Source of the DNA: Tritrichomonas musculus
Taxonomy: Eukaryota > Parabasalia > Tritrichomonadida > Tritrichomonadidae
Direction: 5' to 3'
DNA length: 64,000 nt
Assembly (NCBI GenBank): GCA_039105265.1
Contig: JAPFFF010000008.1
Coordinates: 4,278,001 to 4,342,000, forward strand
Part shown: positions 30,757 through 40,095 of the stretch, piece after piece
Position numbering within the stretch: the first letter of the stretch is position 1
Layout of the letters: each line of letters starts with the position of its first letter
Notes under the pieces: generated by a model
The model's database searches: none
Told to the model about the DNA's origin: nothing
The model's input: the letters and a program-made list of their open reading frames with translations, nothing else
Program-made: the position numbers and the translations under genes

Positions 30757-32091
30757 ATGGATAATCAAAATCTCGCTCAAACTCCTAATTCTCAAAATCA
30801 AGTGTATCAACAACCTCAAACACCAAATCAATTCCCAAATCAAATGCAAAATGATCAAATTAATTATCAACTCCAATTTCAAATGCAACAAATGCAAATA
30901 CAATACCAGCAACAAATGCAACAAATGCAACAAATGCAAATGCAATATCAGTTGCAAATACAACAAATGCAAGCATTATTACAAGGCCAAAATACACAAA
31001 CTGTTCAGCAAAATCCTCAATTTGTTCAACCAGCGCCAAATCCTCAAAACCTAACAGGATTTCAACAAAATCCACAAATTAATTCTCAAGTTCAACCAAA
31101 TATGGCTCAAGGCCAACCGCTTTATCCTCAACTCTCACCAACCATGCCTCCAAATCAGCCAATGTATGCTCAAATAGCACAAGGCGTTTCACCGAATCAA
31201 ACAATTACTCCTCAAGTTTCACAAAACTTTCCACAAAATGCATTAAATCCTGCTCAGCTTTCAAATGTACCTCAGAGTTCACCAATTCCAAATCCTCAAA
31301 ACCTAACAGGATTTCAACAAAATCCACAAATTAATTCTCAAGTTCAACCAAATATGGCTCAAGGCCAACCGCTTTATCCTCAACTCTCACCAACCATGCC
31401 TCCAAATCAGCCAATGTATGCTCAAATAGCACAAGGCGTTTCACCGAATCAAACAATTACTCCTCAAGTTTCACAAAACTTTCCACAAAATGCATTAAAT
31501 CCTGCTCAGCTTTCAAATGTACCTCAGAGTTCACCAATTCCAAATCCTCAAAACCTAACAGGATTTCAACAAAATCCACAAATTAATTCTCAAGTTCAAC
31601 CAAATATGCCTCAGGGTCAACCACTTTATTCTCAACTCTCACCAACCATGCCTCCAAATCAGCCAATGTATGCTCAAATAGCACAAGGCGTTTCACCGAA
31701 TCAAACAATTACTCCTCAAGTTTCACCAAATATGCCTCAAAATCAAGTGATTATTCCTCAAGCTCAGCAAACCTTTCAAACTTTTTCACAAAGCCAACAA
31801 TTTTTTCAGCCAAATTTACAGTATCCTTCACCTGCTACCTCACCCGTTACCAATGATGAATTAGTAGAAGAGAATTACGAATCTAATCCTGATTTACTGA
31901 TAGACATGCTTTGCCATTATACTAAAAGGTTTATCAACGAAGTTTTGCAGCCCAATGAGAAAAACACTCCCCAACCTACATATTTCGGCGGATGTTCAAA
32001 TGATGAAAAGGAATTTTTCATTTTGCTTGCTAAATATATGAAAAAAAAGAAATCTTTGCCAAATGAAGTTCCAACTCAGGAAGATGATTAA
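30757..32091 (+). CDS. Gln/Pro/Asn-rich protein with 84-residue tandem repeats
   Basis: 444 residues from ATG 30757. The N-terminal 90 residues are almost all Gln, Asn and Met (QMQQMQIQYQQQ). Residues about 94-330 are three tandem copies of an 84-residue unit beginning NPQNLTGFQQNPQINSQ. The final 75 residues are a folded-looking domain with NPDLLIDMLCHYTKRFINEV and FGGCSNDEKEFFILLAKYMK. The composition is prion-like and suggests a phase-separating or RNA/trafficking-associated protein, which is inference. The first two repeats look identical at the DNA level. There is no signal peptide or TM segment. Family unknown. Confidence 0.75.
   Translation: MDNQNLAQTPNSQNQVYQQPQTPNQFPNQMQNDQINYQLQFQMQQMQIQYQQQMQQMQQMQMQYQLQIQQMQALLQGQNTQTVQQNPQFVQPAPNPQNLTGFQQNPQINSQVQPNMAQGQPLYPQLSPTMPPNQPMYAQIAQGVSPNQTITPQVSQNFPQNALNPAQLSNVPQSSPIPNPQNLTGFQQNPQINSQVQPNMAQGQPLYPQLSPTMPPNQPMYAQIAQGVSPNQTITPQVSQNFPQNALNPAQLSNVPQSSPIPNPQNLTGFQQNPQINSQVQPNMPQGQPLYSQLSPTMPPNQPMYAQIAQGVSPNQTITPQVSPNMPQNQVIIPQAQQTFQTFSQSQQFFQPNLQYPSPATSPVTNDELVEENYESNPDLLIDMLCHYTKRFINEVLQPNEKNTPQPTYFGGCSNDEKEFFILLAKYMKKKKSLPNEVPTQEDD
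31036..31755 (+). repeat. 252-bp tandem repeat, about 2.9 copies
   Basis: Copies start at 31036, 31288 and 31540, with a period of exactly 252 bases (84 codons). Copies 1 and 2 appear identical by eye; copy 3 differs at several sites (for example AATATGCCTCAGGG against AATATGGCTCAAGG) and diverges after about 31720. The frame is preserved. Confidence 0.92.
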
Positions 32092-32379
32092 ATTTCTTAT
32101 TATTAATAATATTTTTGTTAGTGAATTCGACTGTAATCAAAAATTAACCACTTATTATGTATAATAAATAAATATTTTTTTTTTTATTTTGATTTTTGCT
32201 TTATTACTTCTCATTGAAATGCACATGATTTGATCTCAGAAGTTAATGATCTATACATATCTTTGGCGTTTGGAAAATAAAATAAAATTAAATAATATTC
32301 TAAAATTTAATCATGTTTAACAAACAAATAATATATGCATGTATATATATAAATAATATAAATATAAAAACATCAATTA

Positions 32380-33615
32380 TTATAAAGGATAGCGGACATT
32401 TCTTCCTCTGGCAGTCTGTGGTTGCATTGGTCTATGCACTTTAAAGTCATGAGCGCCTCTGGGTGTAAAAGCGCCTCCACCGCTTAAAGGAGGAAGTTTT
32501 AATGAAGGAGGATTAACTCTACCTTGTCTTCCATTTCTAGAAATACCAGGAATTCCTGGTTTTGAAAGAACAGGACTTCCTCTTTGATTATTAGAAATTT
32601 TCTTTTGACTGATGCTGATAAGTTTTCCATCAACAAGCTTTTGAAATGTAACAGATTCTCTTTTAAGATAAGGAAGAGGAGGAAATTGTTTGATTTCATA
32701 GTCACCATTTTCATTAAAAGATAATATTGCTGAGCTATTGGATATTAAACCGCAGTAATTCGAAGCACCAAAAACTGTAATTAGTTTACCATTAAACATT
32801 GCCTGGGCTCCATTATTAACGCATTCATGGGCTCTAATTAAAATTTTCAACGAATTCGAGTCAAGAAAATCGGATACAGAAGCTTCTCCAAAGAAAAATC
32901 CTGTTCCTCTATTCGATGGTTCATAAAAATCTATTGATTCTGATGGATCACTCCATAACATTGCATCAATTAGATCTTCACCAAAGTCTTCAATTGGCCG
33001 TTCAATCTTTTTTGCTTGATTCAACGAAAACCAATTTGGTCCTAAACCTCCATGAACGCAAAGTATCGTTTTTTCTATCAAAGCTGTAATTGGGATATAA
33101 GAAAAAGTTGTTTTGAATTTAGAATAGAGAGTACACTGTTGCCCATAAATTTTTAAAATATCATCTATAAAGCCACAACGTTGATTTAAAAATTCAAATT
33201 CATGATTTCCTCGAATAATATATACGTTATCTGGATATGCGACTTTCAGAGAAAAAACAAGAGTAATTGTTTCTAAAGAAAATTCTCCTCGATCAACAAG
33301 ATCACCTAAAAAAAGGAATTTACAAGAATTATCGCCTAAAGTTGGTAAACCTATTGTTTGCAAGTCACGAAATAAATCAAGAATGTGTCCATGAAGATCA
33401 CCAATTACATTAACAGGACCATTTATTTCGAGACAAACAGGCTCTTTTGAGAAAATTTCTTGAATTTCGCGAAGAAGAGCTTCAATCTCTTCAGATGAAA
33501 ATTGCGGAAGGTAGAGAGAAGTTTTTTGCGTAGCAGCTTCTTCTAGATTTAAATTTTGATATATTTGCAGGTACGTCCCAATAATAGATTTTGCAGTACT
33601 TAATCCGTCAATCAT
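32380..33615 (-). CDS. PPP-family Ser/Thr protein phosphatase catalytic subunit
   Basis: 411 residues from ATG at 33615. The PPP metal-binding motifs are all present: GDLHGH (residues 72-77; usually GDxHGQ), GDLVDRG (104-110), GNHE (136-139), HGG (188-190) and RAHE (261-264). This predicts an active metallophosphatase of the PP1/PP2A group. The catalytic core ends near residue 310. A tail of about 75 residues follows, rich in Pro, Gly, Arg and Ser (PPSLKLPPLSGGG, RGRNVRYPL), absent from PP1 and PP2A. The C-terminal TPDYFL of PP2A is missing, so this is a trichomonad-specific PPP. It is convergent with the Gln-rich gene. Confidence 0.9.
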   Translation of the reverse strand: MIDGLSTAKSIIGTYLQIYQNLNLEEAATQKTSLYLPQFSSEEIEALLREIQEIFSKEPVCLEINGPVNVIGDLHGHILDLFRDLQTIGLPTLGDNSCKFLFLGDLVDRGEFSLETITLVFSLKVAYPDNVYIIRGNHEFEFLNQRCGFIDDILKIYGQQCTLYSKFKTTFSYIPITALIEKTILCVHGGLGPNWFSLNQAKKIERPIEDFGEDLIDAMLWSDPSESIDFYEPSNRGTGFFFGEASVSDFLDSNSLKILIRAHECVNNGAQAMFNGKLITVFGASNYCGLISNSSAILSFNENGDYEIKQFPPLPYLKRESVTFQKLVDGKLISISQKKISNNQRGSPVLSKPGIPGISRNGRQGRVNPPSLKLPPLSGGGAFTPRGAHDFKVHRPMQPQTARGRNVRYPL

Positions 33616-33873
33616 GAAAGATAAATAAAAAATTTTGTTTGATTTTAAAAATTTTTTGTATTCCCAAACAGATTGCCATAAATTAAATATTAATTACTTA
33701 TTTTTATAAATACATGTGTTTATATTGTAGTATTAACCATTTGCTTCCTTGGTTTTTCTTAGAAAATTCCGAGGAATTTCAAATTCATATATTAATTCAA
33801 ATTGAGTATTATTAAAAACGATTTAATAAAAATATAATTACCATAAAATTTAATAATTTTTTAAATTAACAGA

Positions 33874-33946
33874 GGTCTCATAGCTCAGTCGGTAGAGCGT
33901 TGTGCTGATAACGCAAAGGTCTAGGGTTCGAGTCCCTGTGGGACCA
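33874..33946 (+). tRNA. trnI-GAU: tRNA-Ile with anticodon GAU
   Basis: Complete cloverleaf. Acceptor GGTCTCA pairs with TGGGACC, D arm GCTC...GAGC, anticodon stem TTGTG/CGCAA with loop CTGATAA, T arm TAGGG/CCCTG with loop TTCGAGT. The anticodon is GAT (GAU), isoleucine. The body resembles eukaryotic tRNA-Ile(AAU), for example the ATAACGC run after the anticodon, rather than a bacterial gene, except for G at position 34. No CCA is encoded. Confidence 0.93.
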
Positions 33947-33952
33947 TTTTTT
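33947..33952 (+). terminator. Pol III T-run terminator after tRNA-Ile
   Basis: Six T directly after the discriminator base. Confidence 0.85.
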
Positions 33953-34136
33953 AAAAAACTTTTTTTTCTAAAATAATCTGAAGGTTTAAATCATCAAATT
34001 GTATAAAGGCTTAAATAATTAAAATGAATATATTAATGACAATTTAATGTAAATTTTATTAAATAAGATATTTTATAAAATCAATATGAAAAATGAATAA
34101 AGATAGGGAAGATATAATATATACGCATTTTGTGGT

Positions 34137-34835
34137 TTAATATTTCATAACAGTGCAAGCATAATGGATTAAAGATCCAAATAAGACGCCAAAAAGCGTT
34201 TTTTTGTTTCTAATAGTTAAAAACGCAAAAATAAAAGAGCCAATTCCTAAAAAGTATCCAAAGAAAAAGCCAAGTGCAAAGAATAGCAACGACTTATTCC
34301 AAATACGACGTGGCTGATTTGCTGGGGCAGTTGGAAGATCAACATCATCAGTCTCTTCAAAAATTGAGTCGAGAGGAAGATCTGTTGTAAACAAAGCTGG
34401 AAACCATTCATCTTCTATCTCAATCTGCTCTTCTTCGGTAACTTCATCTTCATTTCTATGAATATTTCTGAAATTAGCACGAATACGATCTATTTGCTCA
34501 CGTGAGTAATTTAATCTCTGAAGACGATCAAATCCACGTAGGTCAAGATCAATTGCATTAGCTTTTTCTTGATCTTCAGCTAGTCTTATTACTTTAAAAA
34601 AGCAATGAACAGTAAAATCGTCCATTGATTCCAAATTCCCAAGATTTTCATCCTGAGGAATAATTTTTCCATGGTAAAGTATGATTGGATTCTTATTTTG
34701 AGGAATTGTAATGGTAGAATCTTGATGAATTATAGCTATTAAATCGCCTATTGTGCTCGATGCCTTGATTGGTACGCTAAGTCTCTTCCCATCTGTAAAA
34801 AGAATTGTTACATTTATGATCCTTTCTAGGGACAT
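34137..34835 (-). CDS. Ubiquitin-like domain membrane protein (Dsc3/TMUB-like)
   Basis: 232 residues from ATG at 34835-34833; the upstream frame extends only to TTG. Residues 1-85 form a ubiquitin-like beta-grasp: INVTILFTDGKRLSVPIKAS, IGDLIAIIHQDSTITIPQNK, ILYHGKIIPQDENLGNLESM. A charged acidic linker follows. The C-terminus has hydrophobic helices SLLFFALGFFFGYFLGIGSF and TLFGVLFGSLIHYACTV. An N-terminal UBL plus C-terminal GFxxGxxLG membrane pair is the layout of Dsc3 (DUF2407) in the yeast Dsc ubiquitin ligase and of animal TMUB1/2, which act in ER/Golgi protein quality control. Assignment rests on architecture. Confidence 0.7.
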   Translation of the reverse strand: MSLERIINVTILFTDGKRLSVPIKASSTIGDLIAIIHQDSTITIPQNKNPIILYHGKIIPQDENLGNLESMDDFTVHCFFKVIRLAEDQEKANAIDLDLRGFDRLQRLNYSREQIDRIRANFRNIHRNEDEVTEEEQIEIEDEWFPALFTTDLPLDSIFEETDDVDLPTAPANQPRRIWNKSLLFFALGFFFGYFLGIGSFIFAFLTIRNKKTLFGVLFGSLIHYACTVMKY

Positions 34836-35161
34836 AATAAATTTTTTTCTATGGAAACTTATTGAAGCAAAAATCAATCTATATTTTTATTTTGAATTGA
34901 GTTTATATTATTAACGAACTTTTTCAATATAATCAAAATTTTTATCACAAAAATTGTTAAAAAAATGTTGAAATAAAAAAAAATTGATAGTTTTGATTAA
35001 TTTTTTATATTTTCATAAGATTTTTTGAATTAGGTTTGGATATTGAATATAAAATATATACATATATATAAAAATGAGATTTTTTTGATCGATGCAAAGA
35101 TAAAGTTATATTTATTTTATAACTTTTTGAATAACAAACTTTTTGATATATAATAAAAATG
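34836..35161. other. AT-rich intergenic stretch
   Basis: Nothing recognisable; holds the promoter region of the UBL membrane gene and a short TATATA run near 35056. Confidence 0.45.
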
Positions 35162-35850
35162 TTATCCACAGATCAATGCTTTGATATCAATCCCAAATCC
35201 TTCAAAAAATTGATCAACCTTTGGTAGTATATTTTGATTTTCACTTGTATTTTCATAATCGTTTATATTGAAAATGTCATTAGTTTCTTGTTTTTAAAAA
35301 AAAAACAAAATTATTATATAAAAATTCAACTTTCTGAAAGTATCCGAAGTGCATTTGAAAAATATCTTCATGATCTAAATTAAGATTTATAATTGCATTG
35401 CAAATTATAAATCTCAACTTTGATGATTGATGATATTATTCCTTCATTTCTTTTTTGATATTTTTTCAGCTGCAGGAGATAAATAATGAATTGCATTATT
35501 AATATCTCTCGTAATGTGTTTCACTTCAAGATAAAATATACTCATAATATATCGTGCATATGAATTATTATGATTTGCACCAAGTTGAAAATAATGAAGA
35601 GCTCGCTTAATATTTTCAATAACATGCTTTCCTAAATAATATATTTTGGCAAGACTAAATTGAGATTTTGAGTAATTTTGTTTTGACCTGTTTATCATCT
35701 GAAAAATCAAAAAAATCCGGGCAAAATTGATAAAGAGCACTTTGTACTATCTCACTATCAACTTCTGCATTAATTAATAAATATATATATAAATCATTTA
35801 AGGTATTCAGCGTTTTCTTCTGAATCTCGAATTCTATGAAAAGTTGGCAT
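35162..35850 (-). pseudogene. Sel1-repeat gene remnant
   Basis: Minus-strand pieces in different frames add up to the C-terminal end of a Sel1-repeat protein. A candidate ATG at 35850 opens 18 codons ending in TGA. The piece around 35740-35444 contains two Sel1 units (QFSLAKIYYLGKHV...KRALHYFQLGA and ARYIMSIFYLEVKHI...NAIHYLSPAA). Near 35292-35162 another open piece ends NQNILPKVDQFFEGFGIDIK with TAA. Sel1 repeats form TPR-like solenoids and are abundant in trichomonads, often attached to protein kinases. Stops and frame changes make this a dead copy; any kinase part is missing. Confidence 0.6.
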
Positions 35851-36587
35851 TATATAAATATTATTTTAAAATCAAATATATGCATGTAGAGAAAAAAGGT
35901 TTTATCCAAATATCATCATTTTTATTGACATTTCAAAAATGATGAAAAGTTTTTTAAATTAAAATCATTGATATAATCAAAGATATGCCTTAAAAGACAT
36001 TATATTTTAAATAATAGAAAGAATCATCATTATTAATTTAACCATGATTGAGCTTTTGAAAAGTTGATGATTATTTCATATTTTTTTTAACCTGAATTCA
36101 AAAATTAATCAATATATTAGACTTAAACCGCTTAAATGATTCACTTAGCTTAAATTCTGATGATTTTAAATATAATATATTCTTAAAAAGTTTTTTTTTT
36201 TCCATCTTATCACTTTTTAAAAATTTTTAGAGTTTAATAGATATTGAAAAACACTAGAATTGTAGTAATTGAATTGTATATCAAACTTATTTAATGGTTG
36301 AATATTTCATTGTTTCATAATTTGATCATCAAATTTGATTAATAATTTTTCATTTACACCAAAAAAAAGTGCTCTACACATATATATCATTAATTATCCA
36401 CAATATTTTTCAAATAAAAATCTGGCTAAATATAAAAAAACAAGCCATTCCAATTTTCTTTGATATTTTTTCCAAATGATACAAAATGGTAAAATTATTT
36501 GTGAGCAACAATTCAATTAATTGAAAATAAATTTTGAGTATTTTTATTCAATATAAATTTTTAAAATTTTTACTTCATTTTTTTAAA
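35851..36587. other. AT-rich intergenic stretch
   Basis: About 740 gene-free bases with poly-T/A runs. The last 30 bases hold an initiator-like motif for the next gene. Confidence 0.5.
36574..36583 (+). promoter_or_regulatory. Initiator-like motif before the LRR gene
   Basis: TTCATTTTTT lies just upstream of ATG 36588, with the A of TCA at 36577, 11 bases before the start. It resembles the Trichomonas initiator and supports this ATG over the upstream TTG. Confidence 0.35.
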
Positions 36588-39500
36588 ATGACTGAAGTAA
36601 TTCAGAATGGCTTGTTTTATAAAATAAACAAGACCAACCATACAGCAACCCTAATGCTGTGGAGAACTAATCATGACGTTGAAATCCCAAAAAGCATCAA
36701 ACATGAAAATGAAGAATATGTGATTGACAAGATCATTGGTTCAAATGCTTCTTATAGTAGTTGTTCAAATGGTGATATCAGGTCTATCACCTTTGCCAAT
36801 GATTCTTTGATTTCAGAAATTGGTGAAAAAGCTTTTGCTGGCTTCAGAAACTTAACAAAGATCACAATTCCTCCTCATGTTAAGAGTATCGGCAGTTATG
36901 CATTTTACAATTGCTCAAATCTTGAAGTTGTAGAGTTTCCCGACAATTCCGAGCTTCAAACAATTGGAAGTTCTGTTTTCTGCAACTCAAAAATCAAATC
37001 GATAAAAATACCTTTGCATTTGAATATAATTAACTCTTCTACTTTTAATCAGTGCACCAATCTTGAAAATGTTGAAATTCCGAACAACTGTGAACTCAGA
37101 AGAATTGAGCAAAATGCCTTTGATGAAACCAAAATTGAAAAAATAACAATTCCCCCATCCTTGACTGATATTAGCAGCAGTAGCTTCATTAAAGCAAAAA
37201 AATTGGTTTCATTTGAAATATCTCCAGAAAACAAGCGTTTCAAATACATTGATGATTCCTTACTTTTATATAAGAAATATGAAGGCAATGCTAATTATGA
37301 TATCATTGTTTGGGCCAGAAAAAATATCGAAAATGCAGTCATTCCATCATACATAAAAGAAATAGCTGATAATGCATTTTTTGGATGTGACAAACTTAAC
37401 AATGTTCAATTTCCTGAAAATTCAGAACTTCAAACAATTGGAAGTTATAGTTTTGCATATTCCAGTATTGCAAACATTTCTATTCCTCAGCATGTTATAG
37501 AAATTGGTAGTTATGCATTTGATCATTGCCAAAATTTGGTAACTTGTACATTCCATGAGAATTCAGAGCTCAGTTATATAGGTTCATATGCTTTTGAGCA
37601 TTCTAAAATCAATGAAATTTCAATTCCAAAACATGTTAAACAAATTAACAATTATACTTTTTATGAATGCCGAAATCTTGTAAAAGTTGAGTTTCATAAA
37701 GACTCAGAACTTCAATCAATAGGTTCTTATGCATTTAAGTATTCCAAAATCAAAGAATTTTCTATTCCAAAACAAGTCAAGATAATTGAAGAATATGCAT
37801 TTGATTATTGCCAGAATCTCGAAACTGTGACAGTTCCACTTGATTCGAAACTTCAGATAATTAAGCAATATTCATTTCAATATACGAAAATTAAAAATAT
37901 CGCAATTCCACAAAATGTTGAAGACATTGATAATTATGCTTTTCACAATTGTTCTAATCTTGAAAGCATTGAATTTTCAGATAATGGAAAACTCAAAAGA
38001 ATTGGATTTGAGGCATTTGGCAATACAAATATGCAAGAATTCCCAATTCCAGCATCGTTTAGTAACATAACATACGGTTGCTTCCAAAATGCCAAAAAAA
38101 TAACTTCATTTAATATTTCACCTGACAACAAGCATTTTAAAATGATTAACGAAAACATGCTTTTATATAAAAAGCATGAATCTAATCCAAATTATGACAC
38201 GATAGTTTGGTCCAAAATGGATATCAATAGTGTTACTATTCCATCTTACATAAAAGAAATTGCAGATTACGCTTTCTATGAAAGAAACTATCTAACAAAT
38301 GTTGAAATTGGAAATAATTCAGACCTAGAAATCATTGGAAATCACTCATTTTATTCCACAATGATTGATAAAATACTGGTTCCATTCAAAGTCAAACAGA
38401 TTGGTAATCAAGCATTTTACAATTGTAAAAAATTGACTTTTTGTCAATTTACAGAAAATTCTGAACTTCAATACATTGGAGATTATGCATTTAATGGAAC
38501 ATGCATCTGCCAGATCATTATTCCTCCAAAAGTTCAGCAGATTGGAAGATATGCATTTCAAAATATTGTTACACTTGATACTGTTGAATTCTCTAATGAT
38601 TCTGATTACCGTGTGATTGAAGAATACACTTTTAATTCAACGAGCATCACATCGATTAAAATTCCATCAAGTGTTGAAAAGATAGAAGATAATGCATTTA
38701 ATAATTGTAGTTCTCTTCAGTCAATTGAATTTTGTGATAATTCAAAACTAAGAAAAATTGGACAATATGCATTTGAATCAACCAGATTCACAACAATAAC
38801 AATTCCATCAAGCTGCCAAGTCATATGTGATTATGCATTTAGATGTTGTTATTCATTGAGATCAATTGAATTTCAAGAAAACTCCCAACTTAATTCTTTA
38901 GGAAATAATGCATTTCATTCTGTTAGTCTCGATAAGCTTATGATTCCACCTCAACTCAATCAAATTAGTACCAATTCTTTCAATAGCGTTTCTCGAATAA
39001 GCACATTTATAATCGCTCCTGGCAACAAGCATTACTCATTTGTAAACAATTCAATGCTAGTTTACAAACGGAGTGAAGAAAGTGATATTTATGATGTCCT
39101 TGTATTTGTATGCAGAAATGAAAGAAAAATTAAAATACCAAAAACAGTAAAAGAAATAATGCCAAACGCATTCAGCAAATGCTCAGATCTCAAAGAATTG
39201 GAAATAGAAAAAGGCTCACAAATGAATTACATTCACAAGAGTGTTTTCAATGGTATCAAACTGGAGCGAATCACTGTTCCTTGGTGTTTGCGTAATGTTC
39301 GTAACTATATCCAGAATTATGAAGATATCACTCACATGATTATCACTGATGAGGATGAAATTGTCGTTGATAAATACACATTCAAAGATTTGCCGAACCT
39401 TGGCTTTGTCACTTTTTCAGATGTTAAAAGCATTAAATTTGAAAGAGGTTCGCCTTTGTTGAAATTCAACGTTAATTATTCATCTAATCTGTCAATTGAA

Positions 39501-39614
39501 GACTACAGATTAGAGCCATTTGTAAGAAAAGTTATCGATGAACTCTTAGAAAAGGAAAAGTTTCCAACTGAAGCTGAAGAAATTAAATTTTTGCAGAGTA
39601 AATATAGCCATTAA
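36588..39614 (+). CDS. BspA-like LRR_5 protein with 299-residue super-repeats
   Basis: 1008 residues from ATG 36588. It consists of 23-residue LRR_5 units of the IPxxVxxIGxYAFxxCxxLxxVEF type, known from Treponema/Bacteroides BspA and greatly expanded in trichomonads. The repeats are grouped: a module of LRRs followed by a SPxNKxFKxIxxxxLLYKK insert occurs three times with starts exactly 897 bases apart. The C-terminus (about 930-1008) departs from the LRR pattern and ends in a charged helix. There is no signal peptide or membrane helix, so it is either cytosolic or exported by an unknown route. BspA proteins bind host matrix proteins in bacteria; the role here is unknown. Confidence 0.85.
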   Translation: MTEVIQNGLFYKINKTNHTATLMLWRTNHDVEIPKSIKHENEEYVIDKIIGSNASYSSCSNGDIRSITFANDSLISEIGEKAFAGFRNLTKITIPPHVKSIGSYAFYNCSNLEVVEFPDNSELQTIGSSVFCNSKIKSIKIPLHLNIINSSTFNQCTNLENVEIPNNCELRRIEQNAFDETKIEKITIPPSLTDISSSSFIKAKKLVSFEISPENKRFKYIDDSLLLYKKYEGNANYDIIVWARKNIENAVIPSYIKEIADNAFFGCDKLNNVQFPENSELQTIGSYSFAYSSIANISIPQHVIEIGSYAFDHCQNLVTCTFHENSELSYIGSYAFEHSKINEISIPKHVKQINNYTFYECRNLVKVEFHKDSELQSIGSYAFKYSKIKEFSIPKQVKIIEEYAFDYCQNLETVTVPLDSKLQIIKQYSFQYTKIKNIAIPQNVEDIDNYAFHNCSNLESIEFSDNGKLKRIGFEAFGNTNMQEFPIPASFSNITYGCFQNAKKITSFNISPDNKHFKMINENMLLYKKHESNPNYDTIVWSKMDINSVTIPSYIKEIADYAFYERNYLTNVEIGNNSDLEIIGNHSFYSTMIDKILVPFKVKQIGNQAFYNCKKLTFCQFTENSELQYIGDYAFNGTCICQIIIPPKVQQIGRYAFQNIVTLDTVEFSNDSDYRVIEEYTFNSTSITSIKIPSSVEKIEDNAFNNCSSLQSIEFCDNSKLRKIGQYAFESTRFTTITIPSSCQVICDYAFRCCYSLRSIEFQENSQLNSLGNNAFHSVSLDKLMIPPQLNQISTNSFNSVSRISTFIIAPGNKHYSFVNNSMLVYKRSEESDIYDVLVFVCRNERKIKIPKTVKEIMPNAFSKCSDLKELEIEKGSQMNYIHKSVFNGIKLERITVPWCLRNVRNYIQNYEDITHMIITDEDEIVVDKYTFKDLPNLGFVTFSDVKSIKFERGSPLLKFNVNYSSNLSIEDYRLEPFVRKVIDELLEKEKFPTEAEEIKFLQSKYSH
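37221..39614 (+). repeat. 897-bp in-frame super-repeat
   Basis: The insert signature (S/A)P-x-NK occurs at 37221, 38118 and 39015, both intervals being exactly 897 bases (299 codons). It is followed each time by a (L/M)L-x-YK segment and IPxxxKEI. Copies are diverged (roughly half identical by eye at protein level). Confidence 0.8.
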
Positions 39615-39746
39615 TTAATCAATCATTAATAAAAAAAAGCATTTATATATTCATCATGTTTTTATTTAAATTTACCTTTATCATAACGATCAAACAAAAG
39701 TCAAACTTTTGAAATTTTGAATGAAATAAACTCAAATTAGAAAAAA

Positions 39747-39920
39747 CAAAATTTCTGCCCAAAAATCATGTAGTCAAAGTGAAAATTTCTTCCTCAAAAT
39801 CTTGTAGTAAAAGTACAAAATTTCTCCCTCAAAATCCTGTAGTCAAAGTGCAAAATATCTGCCCAAAAATCTTGTAATCAAAGTGCAAAATATCTGCCCA
39901 AAAATCTTGTAGTCAAAGTG
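39747..39920. repeat. Five-copy 35-bp tandem repeat
   Basis: Units of 35, 34, 35, 35 and 35 bases start at 39747, 39782, 39816, 39851 and 39886. Each contains TTGTAGTCAAAGTG or a close variant and a CAAAATNTCTNCC stretch. Copies 4 and 5 differ at only one base by eye. It lies between two LRR/ankyrin genes, with no spacers. Confidence 0.9.
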
Positions 39921-40095
39921 GAAATTCTTAATAACTGTAATTTGGATACTTATTATTTGTGTCATTTTCCAATTTCTTTTATTATTTATTCATTTAATTG
40001 GAAAGAATTTTATTTAAGAATTTTAATTCAATTTCAAACGTTATTCAATTTTTTTCTCAATTTTTTTAATTCGATTTTTCTTATTTGCAAATAAT

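Noticed and set aside
33874-33946. tRNA-Ile(GAU) as bacterial or organellar contamination
   Set aside because: The body resembles eukaryotic tRNA-Ile, no CCA is encoded, a Pol III T-run follows, and flanking genes are eukaryotic. Trichomonads have no organelle genome.
39747-39920. Short regular repeats resembling a CRISPR array
   Set aside because: The 35-base units are directly adjacent with no spacers, the host is a eukaryote and there are no cas genes. It is a simple tandem repeat.
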